Source: Pseudaeromonas sp038247115
Lineage (GTDB): Bacteria > Pseudomonadota > Gammaproteobacteria > Enterobacterales > Aeromonadaceae
NCBI GenBank assembly: GCA_038247115.1
Contig: JBBRVG010000095.1
Span: 1 to 12,992 of the forward strand
Length of the DNA stretch: 12,992 nucleotides
Direction: 5' to 3'
Positions 1-6,050 of this stretch are shown one piece after another. The notes below the pieces were generated by a model. It saw only the letters and a program-made list of their open reading frames with translations. It had not been told where the DNA came from and made no database searches. Positions within the stretch are counted from its first letter, which is position 1; every line of letters begins with the position of its first letter. The translations under genes were made by a program, and so were the position numbers.

Positions 1-260
1 CCTGGATCATCGCCGCTCTGGTGTCCTGGGGCATAGCCCTGTTTGAATATCTGATCCAGGTTCCGGCCAACCGCATCGGCCACACCAGCCTCAGCGTGGG
101 ACAATTGAAAATCCTCCAGGAAGTGATAGCCCTGACCGTGTTTGTGCCCTTCTCGGTGCTCTACCTCAAGGAGCAGATCAAACTCGACTATCTGTGGGCC
201 GGACTCTGCATCATGGGCGCAGTCTTTTTCGTGTTTCGTGAAAAGTTGTTTGCGAACTAG
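1..260 (+). CDS. DUF486/DMT-family small membrane protein (3' part)
   Basis: The reading frame is open from base 3 to the TAG at 258-260, so this is the C-terminal ~85 residues of a gene that starts before the window. The residues read as two hydrophobic helices (about WIIAALVSWGIALFEYLI, and the last ~25 residues with LWAGLCIMGAVFFVF) around a conserved-looking middle with FEYLIQVPANRIGH and LKILQEVIALTVF. This matches my memory of the DUF486 family, compact four-helix proteins related to drug/metabolite transporters, whose substrate is unknown. A GTG at 21 is an internal codon, not a start. No clear terminator follows. Family assignment is fairly firm; function is not. Confidence 0.8.
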   Translation, partial: WIIAALVSWGIALFEYLIQVPANRIGHTSLSVGQLKILQEVIALTVFVPFSVLYLKEQIKLDYLWAGLCIMGAVFFVFREKLFAN

Positions 261-409
261 GCCATATAACGCCCTGATAAACCGAGATTAATATCTATAT
301 CCCTGCCGTAATCACGTAAACTGCCCCCCATAAACTCGCCATGCGCGAACCGCCGAAGCAGAGGACAGCTGCTAGGCTTAAGACTCGACACCAAGGGAGT
401 GAGCAAGAC

Positions 410-1552
410 ATGGATCTTGATCAAATGCTGCAGATCCTGGCCAGCCAGGATGGTTCCGACCTCTACCTCGCCACCGGCGCGCCGCCTTGTGCCAAATTCC
501 AGGGCATTCTCAAGACACTCAATGAAACGCCGCTGCTGCCTGGCGAAGTCGCCCGCATCGCCCATGACATCATGGATGAAGAACAAAGGCAGAGCTTCGA
601 GCGGGAACTGGAGATGAATCTGGCACTCTCCATCCACAAGGTCGGACGCTTCCGGGTCAATATCTTCAAGCAGCGCAACGAGGTCTCCATAGTGGCGCGG
701 AATATCAAACTGGATATACCGCGCTTCGACGATCTGTTCCTGCCACCGGTGCTGCTGGATGTGATCATGGAAAAACGCGGCCTGGTGCTGTTCGTCGGTG
801 GTACCGGCTCGGGGAAATCCACCTCCCTGGCTGCCCTCATCGACCATAGAAACCGCAATACCAGCGGCCATATCATCACCATAGAAGACCCGATAGAGTA
901 CGTTCACACCCATCGCAAGAGCATCATCAACCAGCGGGAAGTGGGGGTGGATACCCGTAGCTTCCACGCCGCCTTGAAAAATACCCTGCGTCAGGCTCCC
1001 GATGTCATTCTGATCGGTGAAATCCGCGATCGGGAAACCATGGAACATGCCCTCGCCTTCTCCGAAACCGGGCACCTGGCCATCTCGACTCTGCATGCCA
1101 ATAACGCCAACCAGGCTCTGGACCGGATCATCAACTTCTTCCCCGAAGAGCGGCGGCCGCAGTTGCTGAACGATCTGGGCAACAACCTCAAAGCCTTTGT
1201 CTCCCAACGCCTGGTGCGCACCAAGGATGGTCAGCGCCGCGCAGCTATCGAAATCATGATGGGCACCCACACCATCCGGGATCTCATCAAGCGTGGTGAG
1301 TTCGGCTCGCTGAAGGAGATCATGGAAAAATCGGCAGCGCTGGGGATGAAGACCTTCGACAACTCGCTGTTTGAACTGGTGGCCGAAGGGGTGATCAGCG
1401 AAGAGGAAGCACTGAAAAATGCGGACTCGGCCAACAACCTCAAACTGCGCATCAAACTCTACCAGGAAGATGGTCAGCTCAAGCAGAGCGCCCAAACCTC
1501 GGGCTGGAGCCTGGACCCTATCGACGAGATCAATCCCGATCCTTTCGCTTGA
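410..1552 (+). CDS. pilU: PilT/PilU-family type IV pilus retraction ATPase (PilU-like)
   Basis: A 380-residue cytoplasmic ATPase of the type IV pilus retraction family; PilU works with PilT at the base of the pilus to power retraction in twitching and DNA uptake. The Walker A motif GGTGSGKST is at residues 130-138. An Asp-box style segment EDPIEYVHTHR follows, then Walker B DVILIGEIRD at 198-207 and the His box GHLAISTLHANNANQ. The C-terminal ADSANNLKLRIKL resembles PilU rather than PilT as I remember them. I chose ATG 410 because GGGAG sits 10 bases upstream (395-399) and the protein then starts MDLDQML like family members; an upstream in-frame ATG at 341 lacks a ribosome site. The gene stands alone, without pilT beside it in this window, so it may be a paralogue of the pilT-linked pilU. 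Confidence 0.85.
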   Translation: MDLDQMLQILASQDGSDLYLATGAPPCAKFQGILKTLNETPLLPGEVARIAHDIMDEEQRQSFERELEMNLALSIHKVGRFRVNIFKQRNEVSIVARNIKLDIPRFDDLFLPPVLLDVIMEKRGLVLFVGGTGSGKSTSLAALIDHRNRNTSGHIITIEDPIEYVHTHRKSIINQREVGVDTRSFHAALKNTLRQAPDVILIGEIRDRETMEHALAFSETGHLAISTLHANNANQALDRIINFFPEERRPQLLNDLGNNLKAFVSQRLVRTKDGQRRAAIEIMMGTHTIRDLIKRGEFGSLKEIMEKSAALGMKTFDNSLFELVAEGVISEEEALKNADSANNLKLRIKLYQEDGQLKQSAQTSGWSLDPIDEINPDPFA

Positions 1553-1585
1553 GTCCCCTCTAACGGCTGGTTACAGTAAGCACCG

Positions 1586-1618
1586 ACTCGGGCCCCTCAC
1601 TTGGGGCCCGAGTGTTTT
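1586..1618 (+). terminator. Rho-independent terminator after the pilU-like gene
   Basis: A perfect 11-bp inverted repeat (ACTCGGGCCCC at 1586-1596 and its complement at 1603-1613) encloses a 6-base loop TCACTT and is followed by GTTTT. It begins 34 bases after the pilU-like stop codon and separates that gene from the EamA transporter. Confidence 0.88.
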
Positions 1619-1669
1619 ATGGCATTCCCCGGGTGTTTGTAGGACCGGTAGCTTTTAGGAATAAGTACT

Positions 1670-2563
1670 ATGCATTTTGAATGGCTGGCCCTGGCGGCCG
1701 CCCTGCTGTGGGCTCTGGCCAGTCTGCTCTCCGTGAAACCCGCCCGTCATCTGGGCGCCTTTGCCTTCAGCCGCTGGCGCATGGCCTGTGTCACCCTGAT
1801 GCTGGGCTGCGCCAGCCTCTATACCGGCGGCTTTACCACCCTCAGTTGGCCCCAGATGGCGCAAGTGGGTTTATCCGGACTCATCGGCATCTTTATCGGC
1901 GACACCGCCTTGTACGCCTCTTTGAACCGGCTCGGTCCCCGTCGCGCCGGTCTGCTGTTTGCCAGCCACGCGCTCTTCTCCGCCCTTTTGGGAGCCTGGC
2001 TGTTTGCCGAGGTGTTATCTGGCCCTCGCTTGTGGGGTGCAGCCCTGGTGCTGGCGGGTGTGGTGATAGCCATTGGCTATGCCCGCCGTCCCGGCTCACA
2101 CATTCTGGAGCAGGTCTCGGGGCCACTCTGGCTGGCCGTCGGTTTAGGGCTCTTGGCTGGATTGTGCCAGTCGGTCGGAACCTTGCTGGCCAAACCCGTG
2201 ATGAGTCAGGGCGTGGATCCGGTGGCGGCATCCTGCGTGCGCATGGTCTGCGCCCTCGGTGCGCATTTGCTGTTGCGCTGGAGTCGGGCTCCCATAGCCC
2301 GCCCCCTGAATCCCATCACTTGGCCCATTCTGGGCATAGTCGCCAGTAACGGTTTTCTGGCCATGACGCTCGGTATGACGCTGATCCTGATGGCACTGAG
2401 CCGTGGTGAGGTGGGGATGGTGGCCATCCTCTCCTCCACCACCCCGGTGATGCTGTTGCCGCTGTTATGGCTCTACACCCGGCAACGCCCGGCGCTGTCG
2501 GCCTGGGTTGCCGCCGCTCTGGTCGTCGCCGGCACAGCACTGGTGCTCAGCGGCAAGCTCTAA
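1670..2563 (+). CDS. EamA/DMT-family transporter
   Basis: A 297-residue inner-membrane protein made almost entirely of hydrophobic helices, consistent with the ten-helix, two-EamA-domain layout of the drug/metabolite transporter superfamily (first repeat about residues 5-138, second about 152-293). Short basic loops such as NRLGPRRAG and YARRPGSH separate helices. The segment GIFIGDTALYASLNRLG in the first half and the helix-breaking SSTTPVMLLPLLW in the second are typical of the family. AGGA at 1657-1660 precedes ATG 1670 by nine bases. The substrate cannot be told from sequence; relatives move amino acids, nucleotides or other metabolites. It is convergent with rsuA with only 25 bases between stops and no obvious hairpin there. 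Confidence 0.87.
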   Translation: MHFEWLALAAALLWALASLLSVKPARHLGAFAFSRWRMACVTLMLGCASLYTGGFTTLSWPQMAQVGLSGLIGIFIGDTALYASLNRLGPRRAGLLFASHALFSALLGAWLFAEVLSGPRLWGAALVLAGVVIAIGYARRPGSHILEQVSGPLWLAVGLGLLAGLCQSVGTLLAKPVMSQGVDPVAASCVRMVCALGAHLLLRWSRAPIARPLNPITWPILGIVASNGFLAMTLGMTLILMALSRGEVGMVAILSSTTPVMLLPLLWLYTRQRPALSAWVAAALVVAGTALVLSGKL

Positions 2564-2588
2564 AGGGATGGAGCCCAGCCAGAAACGA

Positions 2589-3278
2589 CTAGAATGCCGC
2601 GACCTCTGCAGCCGTTAGTAGCCGGTATTCGCCAGGAGCCAGCTCGGGATCCAGCACCAGCTCGCCGACCTGTTCCCGATGCAGACGCAGTACCTTGTTG
2701 CCAATGGCGGCAAACATCCGCTTGACCTGATGATACTTGCCTTCATGGATAGTCAGCAGCGCTTCGGTCGGAGTAACCAGCACCAATTCGGCCGGCAGAG
2801 TCAGAGCGCGCTCGCCCCGTAACTGCACCCCTTCGGCAAAGTGGGTGATAGCAGACGGATCAACCGGATCCGCCAACCAGGCCCGGTAGGTCTTGGCACA
2901 TTCATGACGGGGGGATGTGATACGGTGCGACCACTGACCATCATCGGTGATCAGTAACAGACCCGTGGTATCCAGATCCAGGCGCCCGGCGCAGTGCAGT
3001 TTGGCGAGAGCTGGCTCTTCAAACAGCAAGAAAACACTCGGATGCTCAGGATCATCGTTGGCGCAGACATAGCCTTCGGGCTTGTGCAGCATGAAATAAC
3101 GCGGTCCGGTCAACTGCAGATCCTGGCCATCGTAGTGCACCAGATCCTGCTCACCGATCTGGCTGGCGGCTATTTTATTGACTACCCCATTCACCAGCAC
3201 TTCACCACTGCGGATCAATTTTCCTGATTGGGAGCGGGTCAAACCCAGGCTTTCACTCAAAAATCGCTCTAATCTCAT
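2589..3278 (-). CDS. rsuA: 16S rRNA pseudouridine(516) synthase RsuA
   Basis: This enzyme isomerises uridine 516 of 16S rRNA to pseudouridine during small-subunit assembly. The 229-residue protein opens with an S4-like RNA-binding domain (about residues 1-50, RLERFLSESLGLTR) followed by the RsuA catalytic domain. The catalytic motif AGRLDLDTTGLLLIT places the nucleophile at Asp101, next to the Asp102 of the E. coli enzyme. PRYFMLHKPEGYVC, GQWSHRITSPRHEC and KYHQVKRMFAA are further RsuA family blocks, and the length matches. I chose ATG 3278 (MRLERF). An upstream in-frame GTG at 3320 would put a perfect TATAAT box inside the coding region and has no ribosome site. The gene is convergent with the EamA transporter and divergent from the HD-GYP gene. 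Confidence 0.93.
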   Translation of the reverse strand: MRLERFLSESLGLTRSQSGKLIRSGEVLVNGVVNKIAASQIGEQDLVHYDGQDLQLTGPRYFMLHKPEGYVCANDDPEHPSVFLLFEEPALAKLHCAGRLDLDTTGLLLITDDGQWSHRITSPRHECAKTYRAWLADPVDPSAITHFAEGVQLRGERALTLPAELVLVTPTEALLTIHEGKYHQVKRMFAAIGNKVLRLHREQVGELVLDPELAPGEYRLLTAAEVAAF

Positions 3279-3309
3279 AACGGCTATTCCCAATGCATGA
3301 AAGCCGAAC

Positions 3310-3315
3310 ATTATA
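3310..3315 (-). promoter_or_regulatory. -10 box for rsuA
   Basis: On the minus strand a perfect TATAAT (plus-strand ATTATA) lies 32 bases before the rsuA ATG at 3278, predicting a transcript start near 3303. No good -35 hexamer is seen at 16-18 bases; a TTGCTA-like hexamer is about 21 bases away. The box supports the shorter rsuA start. Confidence 0.5.
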
Positions 3316-3356
3316 GGCACAGCGTGCTAGAAGGTGTAGCAAGATGAGCGCCGTAG

Positions 3357-3385
3357 CTGACAAATGCTGCTCGCTAGGAGACAAT
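3357..3385 (+). promoter_or_regulatory. Candidate sigma-70 promoter for the HD-GYP gene
   Basis: CTGACA at 3357-3362 and GACAAT at 3380-3385 are separated by 17 bases, a 5/6 and 4/6 match to the consensus. The predicted transcript would start near 3392, leaving a short leader that contains the ribosome site AGGGAA (3400-3405) before ATG 3416. Confidence 0.4.
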
Positions 3386-3415
3386 CACCGGCGACGAGCA
3401 GGGAATATGTAATCC

Positions 3416-4618
3416 ATGAATCAAGCCAATAGCACAGAGAATTTTCAGCAAGTTAGCATCCAGAACCTGGAATTGGGCATGTATGTGGTTGGCATTGCCC
3501 AGCAGACCAGCGCCAACGAAATCAAACGGACAGGACGCGTCACCAGCAAGAGTCAAATCCAGGAGCTGCATCGCCTCGGCGTGCGCAGCGTATGGATTGA
3601 TCCCAGCCGGACGCATAAAGCCGCCGCACAACCCCAACCTGTCACCAGCGCGGTCAACACAGGCTCCGCCGACAACGGCAAAGACGAGAGTCGTCCCAAG
3701 CAGGAACAGCGCATCCGTCGCCTCTACCAAGAGGCGAAGAACATGCAGGTCAAACTGTTCCGCAATCTGAAAAAAGGCGAGCCGGTGCAAGTGGCGGAGC
3801 TCGAAGCCATTGCCGACGATCTGGTGGACTGCATCTTCGATAACCGGGATGCCCTATTCTGTCTGGCGCGGATCCGTGAGAAAGACAGCTACCTGATGGA
3901 GCACTCCCTGAATGTGGGCATGCTACTGGCCAATTTCGGCCGCTTCCTCGAGCTGGAGCGCCCCATACTCCGCGAGTTGACCATTGGTGGTTTGTTGCAC
4001 GATACCGGCAAGATCATGATCCCCGATGCCGTGCTGCACAAACCGGCCAAGTTGACCGACGATGAATTCAGCCTGATGAAGAGTCATGTCACCCACAGTA
4101 TCGAACTGCTGCGCGATGCCCAGGGGATCACCGAGATCATGATGACGGTCGCTGCCTGCCACCATGAACGCCTGGATGGCCGTGGCTATCCCCATGGTCT
4201 GGCGGCAGAACAGCTGGATCTCTACGCCCGGATGAGCACCATAGTCGATGTCTATGATGCCTTGACTGCGGATCGCTGTTACAAACCCGGTATGTCGGCA
4301 ACGGCAGCATTTCGTATTCTGCTGCAGGGAGCAGGAAGCCAATTTGATGAGGAGTTGGTGCGCAAGTTCATCAAATGCATGGGTATCCATCCGGTCGGCA
4401 CCCTGGTCAAGCTGCAAAGTGGCAAACTGGCCATAGTCGTGGAGCGCAATGAGCAGGCGCCACTGCAACCCAAGGTCAAGGTGATTTACAGCACCATAGG
4501 CCAGCACCACCTGGAGGTGAAACTGCTGGATCTGGCCCGCGCGGGCGGCAATGAAAGCATTGAAAGCGTGGTCGATCCCAAGGCCTATGGCATAGATCTA
4601 CGTCGCTATCTCGCCTGA
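3416..4618 (+). CDS. DUF3391 and HD-GYP domain c-di-GMP phosphodiesterase
   Basis: A 400-residue soluble protein predicted to hydrolyse the second messenger cyclic di-GMP, which controls the switch between motility and biofilm. Residues about 10-130 look like the DUF3391 domain that often precedes HD-GYP (SIQNLELGMYVV and a variable linker near 70-95). The catalytic half keeps the expected metal and signature residues: His163 in LMEHSLNVG, His195-Asp196 in LLHDTGKIMIP, His224, HHE at 249-251, and DGRGYP at 254-259, which is the GYP signature. Asp278 in IVDVYDALT is also present. Nothing needed for activity appears lost, so I infer an active enzyme. No membrane helix or receiver domain is visible, so the input signal is unknown. 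The start is supported by AGGGAA ten bases upstream. It is divergent from rsuA and ends at a terminator shared with fabB. Confidence 0.9.
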   Translation: MNQANSTENFQQVSIQNLELGMYVVGIAQQTSANEIKRTGRVTSKSQIQELHRLGVRSVWIDPSRTHKAAAQPQPVTSAVNTGSADNGKDESRPKQEQRIRRLYQEAKNMQVKLFRNLKKGEPVQVAELEAIADDLVDCIFDNRDALFCLARIREKDSYLMEHSLNVGMLLANFGRFLELERPILRELTIGGLLHDTGKIMIPDAVLHKPAKLTDDEFSLMKSHVTHSIELLRDAQGITEIMMTVAACHHERLDGRGYPHGLAAEQLDLYARMSTIVDVYDALTADRCYKPGMSATAAFRILLQGAGSQFDEELVRKFIKCMGIHPVGTLVKLQSGKLAIVVERNEQAPLQPKVKVIYSTIGQHHLEVKLLDLARAGGNESIESVVDPKAYGIDLRRYLA

Positions 4619-4632
4619 GACAGTCCGCGTCC

Positions 4633-4654
4633 CTGAAGACCAACTGAAGACCAA
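4633..4654. repeat. 11-bp tandem duplication before the shared terminator
   Basis: CTGAAGACCAA occurs twice head to tail (4633-4643 and 4644-4654) between the HD-GYP stop codon and the terminator. Only two copies are present and no protein is encoded; replication slippage explains it. Confidence 0.85.
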
Positions 4655-4655
4655 C

Positions 4656-4691
4656 AAAAAGGCCCCGCTGAAATCCCAGCGGGGCCTTTTT
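4656..4691. terminator. Bidirectional terminator between the HD-GYP gene and fabB
   Basis: A perfect 15-base inverted repeat (AAAAAGGCCCCGCTG at 4656-4670 and its complement at 4677-4691) has a 6-base loop. The A run on one side and T run on the other make it work for both convergent genes: the HD-GYP gene ends at 4618 and fabB at 4717. Confidence 0.93.
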
Positions 4692-4716
4692 CATGACTGG
4701 AGCGTGTGAAGAACGA

Positions 4717-5931
4717 TTAGCCCTTGTACTTGCTCATCACCAGAGTGGCGTTGGTGCCGCCAAAGCCGAAGCTATTGGACATGACGGTGTTGAGCTCGGC
4801 TTCTTCATACGCCTTGACGATGGGCAGGCCAACGGCCAGATCATCATCCTGAGTGATGTTGATGCTCGGCGCTATGAAGCCATGCTCCATCATCAGCAGG
4901 GAGTAGATGGCTTCGTGCACACCGGCAGCGCCCAGCGCGTGACCCGTCATCGCCTTGGTGGCCGACAGCTTGGGAGCCTGTTCGCCGAACACGGCGCGAA
5001 TGGCTTCCAGCTCCTTAACATCACCGACCGGCGTCGAGGTGCCGTGGGTATTCAGGTAATCAATCGGTGCATTGGCGGTGGCCATGGCCTGACGCATACA
5101 GCGTGCCGCACCCTCACCGGACGGAGCCACCATGTCGTAACCATCGGAAGTCGCGCCATAACCGGTTACTTCGGCATAAATCTTGGCACCACGGGCCAGA
5201 GCATGTTCCAGCTCTTCGACGACCACGATCCCGGCACCACCGGAGATGACGAAACCGTCACGCTCGGCATCATAGGTACGGGAAGCCAGCTCTGGCGTCT
5301 CGTTGTACTTGCTGGAGAGTGCACCCATGCCGTCAAACAGACAGGCCATGGTCCAGTCCAGCTCTTCACCGCCACCAGCGAAGACTACATCTTGCTTGCC
5401 CAGCTGGATTTGCTCGACCGCACTGCCGATGCAATGGGCGGAGGTCGCACAGGCTGAGCTCAGGGAGTAGTTGACGCCCTTGATCTTGAACGGAGTGGCC
5501 AGACAGGCCGAGGTGGTAGACGACATGGTACGAGTGACCATATAAGGGCCTATGCGACGCACACCCTTTTCGCGCAGGGTATCGCAGGCTTCCAGTTGGT
5601 TCTTGGAGGAAGCGCCACCGGAGCCGACAATCAGACCGGTACGGTCATTGGAAACTTGATCGTCAGCCAGACCAGAGTCAGCAATCGCCTGCTGCATGGA
5701 GAGATAGGCATAAGCCGCTGCTTCACCCATGAAACGCAGAACCTTGCGATCGATCAGCTCAGCCACGTCCAGTTTGATATTGCCCCAGACACGGGAGCGC
5801 AAACCATATTGTTCAAACTGCTCGGAATAGGTGATGCCTGATTTGCCAGCCTTCAAGGAGGCCAGAACTTCGGCGACATTGTTGCCAATGCTGGAGACGA
5901 TACCAATACCGGTAATAACTGCTCTTCTCAT
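4717..5931 (-). CDS. fabB: Beta-ketoacyl-ACP synthase I (FabB)
   Basis: FabB condenses acyl-ACP with malonyl-ACP in fatty-acid elongation and is needed for the unsaturated branch. The 404-residue protein aligns along its length with the 406-residue E. coli enzyme as I recall it: MRRAVITGIGIVSSIGNN at the start, SSACATSAHCIG around the nucleophile Cys161, the catalytic NTHGTSTPVGD (His296) and SATKAMTGHALGAAG (Lys326, His331), and the C-terminal SNSFGFGGTNATLVM. Each catalytic residue is offset by two from E. coli. ACATPF-type variation is absent, and SACLATPFKI and GKQDVVFAGGGEELDW favour FabB over FabF. The gene is divergent from mnmC, the same arrangement as in E. coli. The promoter region carries a FadR-like half-site, described separately. 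Confidence 0.96.
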   Translation of the reverse strand: MRRAVITGIGIVSSIGNNVAEVLASLKAGKSGITYSEQFEQYGLRSRVWGNIKLDVAELIDRKVLRFMGEAAAYAYLSMQQAIADSGLADDQVSNDRTGLIVGSGGASSKNQLEACDTLREKGVRRIGPYMVTRTMSSTTSACLATPFKIKGVNYSLSSACATSAHCIGSAVEQIQLGKQDVVFAGGGEELDWTMACLFDGMGALSSKYNETPELASRTYDAERDGFVISGGAGIVVVEELEHALARGAKIYAEVTGYGATSDGYDMVAPSGEGAARCMRQAMATANAPIDYLNTHGTSTPVGDVKELEAIRAVFGEQAPKLSATKAMTGHALGAAGVHEAIYSLLMMEHGFIAPSINITQDDDLAVGLPIVKAYEEAELNTVMSNSFGFGGTNATLVMSKYKG

Positions 5932-5969
5932 CGAATAATTTCCACTTTAGATACACTATCCTGTGCCGC

Positions 5970-6000
5970 ATTCTACGCGTGATCGCCTGCAAAACTGGTC
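5970..6000 (-). promoter_or_regulatory. fabB promoter with a FadR-like half-site at -35
   Basis: On the minus strand a TAGAAT box (plus 5970-5975) lies upstream of the fabB ATG at 5931, with no good -35 hexamer. At the -35 position, plus strand 5993-6000 reads AACTGGTC, one arm of the FadR operator palindrome as I remember it; the other arm is not conserved. FadR activates fabB in E. coli from a site near -40, so the placement is suggestive, but an eight-base half-site can arise by chance. Confidence 0.3.
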
Positions 6001-6050
6001 TGCTTTCACGTAAGATGGCCGCCGTTTCTGTGAAGTTCGTCGAGGTTAAG

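Noticed and set aside
257..1495. A 412-codon open frame on the minus strand opposite the pilU-like gene
   Set aside because: It lies wholly within a well-supported ATPase gene on the other strand, has no recognisable domain, and long antisense frames are expected in GC-rich DNA.
4693..5457. A 254-codon plus-strand frame opposite fabB
   Set aside because: fabB is certain from its catalytic residues; the antisense translation is low in recognisable structure.
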